DNA from: an uncultured Bacteroidota bacterium
GTDB taxonomy: Bacteria > Bacteroidota > Bacteroidia > Bacteroidales > P3
Reading direction: 5' to 3'
Length of the DNA: 64,000 nucleotides
NCBI GenBank assembly: GCA_902775135.1
Contig: CACYKY010000008.1
Location: 34,358-98,357 of the forward strand
Part shown: piece after piece, positions 1 through 7,702 of the stretch
How positions within the stretch are numbered: position 1 is the stretch's first letter
How the letters are laid out: every line of letters begins with the position of its first letter
Made by a program: the position numbers and the translations under genes
The notes under the pieces: generated by a model
The model's database searches: none
What the model saw: the letters and a program-made list of their open reading frames with translations, nothing else
What the model was told of the DNA's origin: nothing

Positions 1-1
1 C

Positions 2-679
2 AACGAGGCCCGCGAGTTCAAGGAGAAGGCCGAGGAGAGCGAGAACCCGGTGATGACCACCAGTTGCTGTCCCGCCTTTGTGCGTTTTGTGGAGAACAAC
101 TTCCCCGAGCTGAAGGATGCCATCTCGACCTCGGTATCGCCCATGGTGATGGCCGCGCGCCTCATCAAGCACAGCGACCCCACGGCCAAGGTGGTCTTCA
201 TCGGTCCCTGCGCGGCCAAGAAGTTCGAGTACACATTGGAAAAGACGCATGGTATGATTGACAGTGTGATGAGCTTCGAAGAGCTGCAAGCTTTTGTTGA
301 CGCCCGAGGCATAGACACCACACAATGCGAGGACTCCACACTCGACAATGCCTCCTTCTACGGTCGCATCTTTGCCAAGAGTGGCGGTATTGCCCAGGGT
401 GTGGCGTATGTGGCTGGCAAGATGGGCGTCGAGGGAGTGAAACCTGTGGCGATGAACGGCATCGACCAGTGCCGTCAACACCTCACGCTGTTGCGTGCCA
501 AGAAGGCCACAGCCAACTTCTTCGAGGGTATGGCTTGCGACGGCGGTTGCGTCGGTGGTCCGTTGAGTATCACCCGTTCGCCAAAGAACGTCTTCGACGT
601 GGACAAGTACGGCAACGAAGCCAAAGAGAAGGACATCGACGGGTCTGTCCGCCTCTACCGAATGATGGAGAAAGAGTGA
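2..679 (+). CDS. [FeFe] hydrogenase, C-terminal part (5' end outside window)
   Basis: This is the C-terminal H-cluster domain of an iron-only hydrogenase, which interconverts protons and H2 or senses H2. The frame is open from base 2, so the N-terminal ferredoxin-like part lies upstream of the window. The three H-cluster loops are visible: L1 TSCCPAFV (near residue 19), L2 GPCAAKK and L3 GMACDGGCVGG. L2 has Gly where classical catalytic enzymes have Met (MPC), and L1 lacks the usual Trp; such changes are known from the less studied group B/C enzymes, so this may not be the standard high-activity type. It ends in a normal TGA. The following spacer holds a period-7 repeat array. Family assignment is sure; the subgroup is inference. 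Confidence 0.92.
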   Translation, partial: NEAREFKEKAEESENPVMTTSCCPAFVRFVENNFPELKDAISTSVSPMVMAARLIKHSDPTAKVVFIGPCAAKKFEYTLEKTHGMIDSVMSFEELQAFVDARGIDTTQCEDSTLDNASFYGRIFAKSGGIAQGVAYVAGKMGVEGVKPVAMNGIDQCRQHLTLLRAKKATANFFEGMACDGGCVGGPLSITRSPKNVFDVDKYGNEAKEKDIDGSVRLYRMMEKE

Positions 680-691
680 TATGGTCTTTAC

Positions 692-740
692 AATTTTGAA
701 TTTCGAATTTCGAATTTCGAATTTCAGATTTTTAATCTCA
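692..740. repeat. Period-7 tandem array (units like AATTTCG)
   Basis: Seven consecutive heptamers follow the hydrogenase stop codon: AATTTTG once, AATTTCG three times, AATTTCA, then two decayed units. This is one of several period-7 arrays in the window. No ORF crosses it. The rest of the spacer up to 838 shows no gene. Confidence 0.8.
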
Positions 741-838
741 ACAGGGTCGTGAAAGGAAATTTTTTGGAAATGTGGCTGCTGATTGGTGATTCAGATGAAT
801 GCTTTTTCTTTATCCGCGAAAAACCCAGAAACCTTAGA

Positions 839-1936
839 CTAACTTTCCTTCCCTGCGAGGAGTCCGCAGGCAGCGTCGATGTCCTCGCCTCGCGAGGCAC
901 GTAGGGTGCAGACTATTCGGGTGCGGCTGTCGGGTGTACCCTTGCGGTTCAGGTAGTCTTGGAATGCCTTTATGGCGCTGGGGGTCGAAGTCCGGTAGGG
1001 TGTGCCGGGGGAGGAGTGGAAGCGGATGAGATTGACTCGACAGTCCAGCCCCCGCAGCACCTCGATGAGGTGGGCAGCATGCGCAAGGTCATCATTCAGG
1101 CCGCGAAACATGGTATACTCGAACGAGAGCCGCCGCTGGCCGCTCCAGTCATATTGCCGTAGCAGCGCGAGTACATCATTCAGAGGGAAGGCTTTCTGTA
1201 CAGGCATGATGGCCAGACGCTCCTGAGGGACGGGATTGTGCAAGCTGATGGCGAGGTGGCATTGGCACTCCTCGATGAAGCGTTTCAATCCCGGAACAAT
1301 GCCCACGGAGGAGACTGTGATACGCTTAGGACTCCATCCGAGGCCCCATTCGGCGGTGAGGACAGAGCAGACGGCCAGCACGGCGTCGAGGTTGTCCATC
1401 GGCTCGCCCATGCCCATGAAAACCACATTGGTGAGTTGCTCGAACTCTGGGATGCTGAATAGCTGGTTGAGGATGTCGCCCGCCGACAAGGAACCGTGGT
1501 ATCCCTGCTGCCCTGTAACGCAGAAGCGGCACCCCATCTTGCAACCCACCTGACAGGAAATGCAAAGCGTGGCGCGGGAGAGGTCTGTGGTCTGACGGCT
1601 GAGGTCTGACGGCTGATGGATTTGAGAAATGAGGTCGGAGGTTTTGTTTTCGGGAATGAAGACGGTCTCTATATAGTGCCCGTCGAGCACGGGGAAGAGG
1701 TATTTCTTCGTGCCATCTTTCGAGACTTGGCAGTTCACGGGGAACTCGCGACCGATGTAGGCTACAGACTTCAGCTGTTCTCGATTGGCCAGCGAGAGGT
1801 TGGTCATGGCGTCGATATTATCGACACGCTGTTTGTAGAGCCAATCGCACAACTGTTTGGCCCTGAAGCGGGGGAAGCCAAGGTCGGCGCACAGTTCTTG
1901 CAGCTGCGCCAGTGTCATGCCGAGGAGATTGACCAT
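839..1936 (-). CDS. rlmN: 23S rRNA (adenine(2503)-C(2))-methyltransferase RlmN
   Basis: RlmN is a radical-SAM enzyme that methylates C2 of A2503 in 23S rRNA and A37 in some tRNAs. The cluster motif CKMGCRFC (three Cys, about residues 132-139) follows the conserved ATLCISCQVGC block; GMGEPMDN and the C-terminal CTLRASRG with the second catalytic Cys region are present. At 365 aa it is slightly long, because about 22 residues (99-120, rich in S, D, Q, T) are inserted between the IPENK and RATLC blocks that normally touch; this insert is encoded by a period-7 repeat. The ATG at 1936 directly abuts another period-7 array. It is the last gene of the holB to rlmN run. Confidence 0.95.
   Translation of the reverse strand: MVNLLGMTLAQLQELCADLGFPRFRAKQLCDWLYKQRVDNIDAMTNLSLANREQLKSVAYIGREFPVNCQVSKDGTKKYLFPVLDGHYIETVFIPENKTSDLISQIHQPSDLSRQTTDLSRATLCISCQVGCKMGCRFCVTGQQGYHGSLSAGDILNQLFSIPEFEQLTNVVFMGMGEPMDNLDAVLAVCSVLTAEWGLGWSPKRITVSSVGIVPGLKRFIEECQCHLAISLHNPVPQERLAIMPVQKAFPLNDVLALLRQYDWSGQRRLSFEYTMFRGLNDDLAHAAHLIEVLRGLDCRVNLIRFHSSPGTPYRTSTPSAIKAFQDYLNRKGTPDSRTRIVCTLRASRGEDIDAACGLLAGKES
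1582..1644. repeat. Period-7 array inside rlmN coding sequence
   Basis: Nine heptamers, 63 bp in all. On the plus strand the clearest units are GGTCTGA (twice) and CGGCTGA (twice), with one GGTCTGT, followed by four more degenerate units such as GAGGTCG and GAGGTTT. Since 9 x 7 is a multiple of 3, the rlmN frame is kept. It encodes nearly all of the extra segment between two blocks that are contiguous in RlmN relatives. Confidence 0.75.
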
Positions 1937-1971
1937 AGTGATTAGTGAATAGGGAATGGTGAATGGTGAAT
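1937..1971. repeat. Period-7 array filling the PBP1A-rlmN spacer
   Basis: Five heptamers (plus strand AGTGATT, AGTGAAT, AGGGAAT and two copies of GGTGAAT) occupy 35 of the 39 bp between the PBP1A stop codon (1976) and the rlmN start codon (1936), and touch the start codon. Confidence 0.8.
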
Positions 1972-1975
1972 TGTG

Positions 1976-4237
1976 TCAAAAGTCCCATTCATAGTCGATG
2001 GTTTCGCTTTGGATTTCCTGTTGGAAATTGGAGCAGTCGAGCTCGATGGGTATATTGGGGCGATCGAAATCGCCGCGGTAGAACTTGATGGAGGGATCGC
2101 GGTAGATTTTTTCCATGTAGAGGCCGAAGATGGGGAGTGCCATCGCCGCCCCTTGGCCATAGGTCATGTTGCGGAAGTGGATGGAGCGCAACTCACCTCC
2201 TGTCCACACGGCTGTAGCCAGACGGGGAGTGATGCCGACAAACCAGCAGTCGGAATTGTTCTGCGTGGTACCCGTCTTGCCCGCAATGGCGGTGGAGTAG
2301 TTGTTGAGGTGATACTTGTAGTTGAGGCGCACGCCAGTGCCACTCTGGACGACACCTTTCATGAGTTCGAGCATCATGTAGGCTGTGGCTTCACTCAGGG
2401 CCTCGCTGCGTCGCGGCGTGAATCGCTCGAGCACCATGCCCTTGCTGTCCTCGATGCGGGTGATGAAGATGGGTTCGACGTATTCGCCCTTGTTGGCGAA
2501 GGTGGCCATAGCACCGGCCATCTCGGCAACGGTGATTTCGGGAGTGCCCACGGCTATGGCAGGCACCGCGTCGATGGGGCTGCGCACCCCCATCTTGCGC
2601 GCTATGTCCACCACCTGCTCGGGCGACCCTTGCTTCATGAGGTAGGCGGAAACCCAGTTGATGGAATGGGCAAGAGCCCACTTGAGGGTCACCATCTCGC
2701 CTTCGCGCTCATGGCTCGAATTCTTGGGACACCAGTCGGGCTGTCCCCACACCTCGAAGCAGACCTCGCTGTTGGGCACTTCAGTGCAGGGATACATCCC
2801 GAGGTCCTGCAGGGCCATGGTGTAGACAAAGGGTTTGAAGGTGGAGCCCACCTGTCGGTGGCTCTGTACATTGTCGTACTTAAAGAAGCGATAGTTGATG
2901 CCTCCCACATAGGCGCGGACATAGCCTGTGCCGGGCTCGACGGACATGAGGCCTGCGTTGAGGAACTTTTTACAATAGATGAGCGAATCCCAGGGGGAAA
3001 GGGTGGTGTCCACGGTGCCCTTCCAAGAGAAAACTCGCATCTTGACCTTCTCGTTGAAGGCTTGGCGGATCTCCTTCTGGCTGAGGCCGGCGGCCTTGAG
3101 GCTGCGGTAGCGGTCGCTGTTTTTCATGGCCTGAGTGAGGAAGCGCTCCTGCTGCTCGGCCGTGATGTCGCAGAATGGGTTGCCCTTGCGGGCTTTGAGC
3201 TCGCGCTCGAAGGCAGGCTGTATTTCCTTACTGAAGTGTTCGCGTACTGCCTGTTCGGCATAGCGCTGCATGCGGGAATCGATGGTGGTGTAGATCTTCA
3301 GCCCGTCCTTGTGGACATCATAGTAGTCGCCGTTGGGCTTCCGATGGTGCTTACACCAGTCTTTCATGTAGGAACGGAGGTATTCGCGCAGATAGGGGGC
3401 CAGGCCGTCGTTGTGGGTTTGGGGCGTATAGCGCGACATGTCGATGGGCTTTTCCTTGTAGAAGGCCAGGCTGTCGTCGCTGAGGTAGCCGTAGTTGTTC
3501 ATCTGGGCGAGGACGACATTACGCCGCTGGAGGGAGTGGTCGGGATGGAGCACGGGGCTGTAGGCCGTGGGGGCCTTGAGCAGTCCCACCAACACGGCAG
3601 CCTCGTCTACATCGAGCTCGGAAGGGGTTTTGTCGAAGAAAGTCTTGGCAGCGGTCTTAATGCCGAGGGCGTTGCTGCCAAAGTCCACGGTGTTGAGATA
3701 CATGGTGAGGATCTCCTGTTTGGAGTAGTTGTGCTCCAGTTTGACGGCTACGACCCATTCGCTGAGTTTGGAGAAAACGGTTCCGCGGCTGGCGTTGGTT
3801 TCTCGCATCTTGTAGAGGTTCTTGGCCAGCTGCTGGGTGATGGTGCTACCGCCGCCGGAAGAGCCATGACGGCCGAGGACGGTCTTGAAGAGCACGCGGA
3901 AGAGGCTGCGGGCATCGATGCCCGAGTGGCTATAGAAACGCACATCCTCGGTGGCGATGAGCGCGTTGACGAGGTTGGGGGAGAGTTGGTCGTAGGTAAC
4001 ATTTGAGCGGTTCTCGAAGCCAATGTAGCCCAAGACGACGCCGTCGTCGCTGATGACCTCGGTGGCTTGGAGACTATGGGGATTTTCGATATCCTCGAAC
4101 TGGGGCATATCGCCTATCCAGCCAATGGAGAGGAAGAAAAAGAAGAGGAACACGAAGACCCAAAGGCCTCCGAAAGCCCACCACATGTATTTGATGTATT
4201 TGGGGCGATCGCTCTTTTTGAAAGCACTCTTGTTCAT
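1976..4237 (-). CDS. Penicillin-binding protein 1A (bifunctional transglycosylase/transpeptidase)
   Basis: This 753-aa class A PBP polymerises glycan strands and cross-links peptidoglycan. There is a short cytoplasmic N-terminus, one membrane anchor (about 19-40), and a GT51 transglycosylase domain with the catalytic ATED motif (Glu97) and GGSTITQQLAKN (about 128-140). The transpeptidase domain has the acyl-Ser motif STFK (about 460), an SIN motif and the KTGTT motif. Its start overlaps the gldH stop codon (ATGA), so the two are translationally coupled, and rlmN follows 39 bp later. Length and all motifs match intact family members. Confidence 0.96.
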   Translation of the reverse strand: MNKSAFKKSDRPKYIKYMWWAFGGLWVFVFLFFFFLSIGWIGDMPQFEDIENPHSLQATEVISDDGVVLGYIGFENRSNVTYDQLSPNLVNALIATEDVRFYSHSGIDARSLFRVLFKTVLGRHGSSGGGSTITQQLAKNLYKMRETNASRGTVFSKLSEWVVAVKLEHNYSKQEILTMYLNTVDFGSNALGIKTAAKTFFDKTPSELDVDEAAVLVGLLKAPTAYSPVLHPDHSLQRRNVVLAQMNNYGYLSDDSLAFYKEKPIDMSRYTPQTHNDGLAPYLREYLRSYMKDWCKHHRKPNGDYYDVHKDGLKIYTTIDSRMQRYAEQAVREHFSKEIQPAFERELKARKGNPFCDITAEQQERFLTQAMKNSDRYRSLKAAGLSQKEIRQAFNEKVKMRVFSWKGTVDTTLSPWDSLIYCKKFLNAGLMSVEPGTGYVRAYVGGINYRFFKYDNVQSHRQVGSTFKPFVYTMALQDLGMYPCTEVPNSEVCFEVWGQPDWCPKNSSHEREGEMVTLKWALAHSINWVSAYLMKQGSPEQVVDIARKMGVRSPIDAVPAIAVGTPEITVAEMAGAMATFANKGEYVEPIFITRIEDSKGMVLERFTPRRSEALSEATAYMMLELMKGVVQSGTGVRLNYKYHLNNYSTAIAGKTGTTQNNSDCWFVGITPRLATAVWTGGELRSIHFRNMTYGQGAAMALPIFGLYMEKIYRDPSIKFYRGDFDRPNIPIELDCSNFQQEIQSETIDYEWDF

Positions 4238-4716
4238 AATGGATGATTCATGTTGCTGTATTCGACGCGGAAACCGATATGGGAGAGGCCTACGATGGCG
4301 CTATCGCGCATGCCGTTGGTAACAGCGAAGTGGTAGTTGCCCTGCATGGGGAAACGCACATTGCGGCGGAAGAAGTAGCGAGTGTCGACATATCGACCGG
4401 AGCGTTTGCCGTACCACTCGCCCGAGGGGTCGGCCAGAGGATACTCCATGGTGTCGCGGGCCATGCTGCCGTCGGGGAAGGTGGTATTGATGAAGAAGAA
4501 GGTGTTGCTGTAGGGGTAGCTGACGGTATTGCGTACCTCGACAAGGAAATTGAAGATGAGGTTGGTGTCCTCAACATTGACATCGAAGGCTACACTGTCC
4601 GCTGGCAGCCATCCATTCTCGTCGACATCCTCGTATTCGGCATAGTAGACAGTGCCGTCGCAGGCGGCCAGACACAATGCCAATGGTAGGAACAAAAGGG
4701 CAAGGTATTTCTTCAT
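4234..4716 (-). CDS. gldH: Gliding-motility-type lipoprotein GldH
   Basis: A 160-aa lipoprotein: basic start, hydrophobic stretch and lipobox LAAC near residue 19. The rest matches the GldH family in length and style (beta-rich, with an LIFNFLVEVRNT-like block and a central YPLADPSGEWYGK segment). GldH is essential for gliding in Flavobacterium but is kept in many non-gliding Bacteroidales, where its role is unclear. It lies 12 bp after the RicT-like gene and overlaps PBP1A by 4 bp, which suggests a cell-envelope function here. The identification is by family resemblance. Confidence 0.85.
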   Translation of the reverse strand: MKKYLALLFLPLALCLAACDGTVYYAEYEDVDENGWLPADSVAFDVNVEDTNLIFNFLVEVRNTVSYPYSNTFFFINTTFPDGSMARDTMEYPLADPSGEWYGKRSGRYVDTRYFFRRNVRFPMQGNYHFAVTNGMRDSAIVGLSHIGFRVEYSNMNHPL

Positions 4717-4728
4717 ATCCTGAGGGGC

Positions 4729-6366
4729 TTATCCGCGACGCTCACGGCCACTGTTGCCGCTGCGGCGGGGTTGGTCGGTATTGTTGCGGGGTTTGTTGTT
4801 ACGATGTTGCTGCTGGGCGTCGGGGCGGGACTCCTTGACGTTGCGCTCGTTGCGACGATCCTGACCTTCGCGCTGGGGACGTTCTTTGCGGTCGGCGGAG
4901 GACCGGTCGTTGCGATTGGCGCGGTTGCGGTCGTTGCGACGGTCGGACTGTCGTTCGCGGGGCTTTTCGTCCCGCTCTTCGCCCACAACCCCGTTGCCGC
5001 CCTCAGCGAGACGCTGTATCTCGCGCTCCACTTCCTCGTTGGTGCTCTCCTGGGCCAGAGCCGAAGTGGACATGAGTTCCACCTGGTAGTCCTCCAACTT
5101 CTCAGGGTATTCCTGGCGGCGGTTCATCTCGATGATGGCTTTCACATCCTCGGCCTTGACGGCAAAAAGATCGTTCTCGCCCTCGTAGGCGTACCACATG
5201 ATGCCGCGGAAGACGTCGGTCTTCTTGTAGAGAGCCAGCCCCTTCTTGAAACGTATGGCCTGGTTGGCCGGCGGGAACTTCTTCAGCGCGTCGGCGTAGA
5301 CCTCGTATTCGAAATTGAGACAGCATTTGAGTTTACCGCATTGGCCAGCGAGCTTCTGGGGATTTGGCAATATCTGCTGGGTTTTGGCGCTTGAGGTGGT
5401 GACACTCTTGAAGGTGGTGAGCCATGTGGAACAGCACAACTCGCGACCACAGGTGCCTATGCCACCGACCTTGCCTGCCTCCTGGCGCACGCCTATCTGC
5501 TTCATTTCGATGCGCACGTGGAACTCGTCGGCCAGCACCTTGATAAGCACGCGGAAGTCCACACGCTCGTCGGCGGTGTAGTAGAAGATGGCCTTGGAAT
5601 GGTCGCCTTGGAATTCCACATCGTTCACCTTCATATCCAACCCCAGGTCGGCCACGATACGGCGGGTACGCAGCAGGGCGGCCCGTTCTTCCTTGAGTGT
5701 TTCGGCCCAGCGGTCGATGTCGGCCTCTTTGGCGCGACGGAAAAGTTTGCGAATGCTCTCGCTTTCTGGGTTGATGCGGTGTTTGCGCATCTGCAGCCGG
5801 CAGAGTTCGCCGGTGAGGCTGACGATACCCACATCGTGTCCGGGTTGGCCTTCGACAGCCACAATGTCGCCCTCGGTGACCTCCAACCCGTCGGGCAGGC
5901 GGTAGAAGTCCTTATGATTGTTCTTGAAGCGCACCTCGACACAGTCGAAGGGACGGTCGGTGGGTTGGCGGATGCCTGCCATCCAGTTGGTCGACGTGAC
6001 CTTGGAGCAGCTGCGGTGTTCGCAGCTGCAGATGGGCTTGTAGCATTCGGGCTTGTGGTTGCAACCGCGGCTGAGAAAGACGGGCTCTTCGTATTTCACC
6101 CACGGGATTTCGGGGTCGGGCTCGAGGTAGGGGTCCAACTGACTCTCCTCGCTGTGGTACTCCTCCACTTCGGGGTTCTCGCGCTCTATGTTCTTCTTCT
6201 CCTGATGGGCCTTGCGACGGTCTTTCATGAAGTTGGCCAGGTCCTCGGCAGTGGCCACGGTTTCCTCTTCGTCGATGACGACATCGGCAGGCAGTTTCAG
6301 CTCTTCGGGCTGAGGGACAACTGCTTCCTGGGAGACTATTTCATTTTTTTCACTTTTTTCTTCCAT
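4729..6366 (-). CDS. PSP1 domain protein (RicT/YaaT-like)
   Basis: A 545-aa protein with a central PSP1 domain (about 130-400). It carries the typical Cys motifs GRELCCSTWL and GKLKCCLNFEYE, plus upstream Cys pairs (CNHKPECYKPICSC) likely to bind a cluster or metal. In Bacillus, RicT (YaaT) forms an Fe-S complex that affects mRNA maturation and development; the function in Bacteroidota is not established. The N-terminal 100 residues are acidic and low-complexity, and the last 100 are an Arg/Asn/Asp/Glu-rich disordered tail of the kind that binds RNA. It follows holB by 41 bp. Confidence 0.9.
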   Translation of the reverse strand: MEEKSEKNEIVSQEAVVPQPEELKLPADVVIDEEETVATAEDLANFMKDRRKAHQEKKNIERENPEVEEYHSEESQLDPYLEPDPEIPWVKYEEPVFLSRGCNHKPECYKPICSCEHRSCSKVTSTNWMAGIRQPTDRPFDCVEVRFKNNHKDFYRLPDGLEVTEGDIVAVEGQPGHDVGIVSLTGELCRLQMRKHRINPESESIRKLFRRAKEADIDRWAETLKEERAALLRTRRIVADLGLDMKVNDVEFQGDHSKAIFYYTADERVDFRVLIKVLADEFHVRIEMKQIGVRQEAGKVGGIGTCGRELCCSTWLTTFKSVTTSSAKTQQILPNPQKLAGQCGKLKCCLNFEYEVYADALKKFPPANQAIRFKKGLALYKKTDVFRGIMWYAYEGENDLFAVKAEDVKAIIEMNRRQEYPEKLEDYQVELMSTSALAQESTNEEVEREIQRLAEGGNGVVGEERDEKPRERQSDRRNDRNRANRNDRSSADRKERPQREGQDRRNERNVKESRPDAQQQHRNNKPRNNTDQPRRSGNSGRERRG

Positions 6367-6407
6367 TGTTGTTTTCTTCTTGTTTGGTTAGCGATTATAG
6401 CCCTAAA

Positions 6408-7445
6408 CTAGCGTTTCTTCAGGGCCTTGCTCATGCGGAACGAAAGCTCCATGAGGGCTATCTTGGCATAGGCGTTGCGCTCTATGGCGAAGACGGCATC
6501 GTCGAGGGCCTGCTCGATGAGTTCTATATTGTTGACAGTAATCATTTTCGGAAATTGTGTGTCGAACTTTTCGTCGCCGGAACCGAGGTGGACATCGATA
6601 CCAGCAGTGGTGTTGAGGAAGCACCCCCGCATTACGCTTTGGGCGTACTGGAGGAACTGCTTCAACTGCTCGCGGTTGAGCGAGGACATCTTGTCTACCT
6701 GCGCCGACAGATCCTTCATCTTCAATTTGAAAAGCATGCGAAGCCACCCCACTAGCATGACGGCGAACTCGGCGTTGTTCTCCACTTTCTGTTCGGCGCT
6801 TTCGACTCTCAAGGTCTGCACACGGCTCTTGATGGTGGGCAGCAGACGCTCGTCGCTCTCAGCCACAAGAATCATCACAGTACCCGGCATGGGCTCCTCG
6901 AGGGTCTTGAGCAGCTTGTTGGCGAAGGACTCGTTCATCTTCTCTGCCATCCAGATAATCAGCATTCGCCACCCTCCCTCGTAGGCCTTGAGACTGAGGT
7001 CTTGGATAGCGCCGTCGGCATCCATCTCGCGAATGAGACCCTGCTTGTTCTCAATGCCGAGAGAGTCGTACCAGTCGTCGATATTGCCTCGTCCGGAGGT
7101 CTGAAGCATGAAGTCGCGGAACTCCGCCTGGAACTCGCCGCTCCAGGGCTTCTCCTTGACACGCGAAGTTGTGGCCGTAGGGAAGACAAAGTGCAGGTCG
7201 GGGTGCATCAGCGAACTGATCTTCTTGCAACTGGGGCATTCTCCACAGGAATCGGCACGTAAGGAGCCTTCATTGTGATGCACGCGGTGCTCACAGCAAA
7301 GGTATTGTAGGTAGGCCCACGCCAAAGGCAAGGAGGTGGCCGCCTCGCCAAGGAGCATTTGGGCGTGACTCACACGACCGCTGTCGATTATCGACGTCAG
7401 CCGATTGATGATATCTTCCTGTCCGACAATGTCTTTAAACTGCAT
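6408..7445 (-). CDS. holB: DNA polymerase III delta' subunit (clamp loader)
   Basis: This 345-aa AAA+ ATPase-like protein begins with MQFKDIVGQEDIINRL, typical of HolB/DnaX. It has a zinc-binding Cys cluster (CGECPSCKK, about 65-75) and the SRVQTLR sensor segment. The Walker A position reads LLGEAATSLP, so it is degenerate and unlikely to bind ATP, as expected for delta'. It is the first gene of the holB, ricT-like, gldH, PBP1A, rlmN run. Confidence 0.92.
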   Translation of the reverse strand: MQFKDIVGQEDIINRLTSIIDSGRVSHAQMLLGEAATSLPLAWAYLQYLCCEHRVHHNEGSLRADSCGECPSCKKISSLMHPDLHFVFPTATTSRVKEKPWSGEFQAEFRDFMLQTSGRGNIDDWYDSLGIENKQGLIREMDADGAIQDLSLKAYEGGWRMLIIWMAEKMNESFANKLLKTLEEPMPGTVMILVAESDERLLPTIKSRVQTLRVESAEQKVENNAEFAVMLVGWLRMLFKLKMKDLSAQVDKMSSLNREQLKQFLQYAQSVMRGCFLNTTAGIDVHLGSGDEKFDTQFPKMITVNNIELIEQALDDAVFAIERNAYAKIALMELSFRMSKALKKR

Positions 7446-7465
7446 ACTCTTTCACATTAAACTTG

Positions 7466-7473
7466 CAAATATA
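7466..7473 (-). promoter_or_regulatory. Probable -7 element for holB operon
   Basis: On the minus strand the sequence TATATTTG matches the Bacteroidota -7 box TAnnTTTG, about 20 bp before the holB start. No clear -33 TTTG is seen at the right distance. Confidence 0.5.
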
Positions 7474-7552
7474 CGAATAAATTTTAATATAAATAAAAAA
7501 AAGTTGCCAATCGTCCCCTGCCGAATGCATCTGGACGGGTCGCGTGATGGCT

Positions 7553-7585
7553 ATGTCAAGCCAATGTCAAGTCAATGTCAACACC
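7553..7585. repeat. Three direct repeats of 11 bp
   Basis: Three head-to-tail copies starting ATGTCAA (first unit ATGTCAAGCCA) with a strict 11-bp period lie between the divergent holB and antiporter genes. An 11-bp period places copies on nearly the same helix face, so binding sites for a regulator are possible. Confidence 0.6.
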
Positions 7586-7702
7586 CACTTTGGAGGGGGG
7601 GGCTTACTGCTTTTTTCATCATCTTTGACCACAGTACACAATAAATGTCCTTTATCCGCGTTAAAAACATACTTTTACTGATAAACAACCTACACTGCAA
7701 AG

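Noticed and set aside
692..740. CRISPR array
   Set aside because: The repeats are 7 bp without spacers; no cas genes are in the window.
1973..4006. Plus-strand frame of 677 codons opposite PBP1A
   Set aside because: PBP1A has all catalytic motifs on the minus strand; the opposite frame is a shadow rich in Val/Gly/His.
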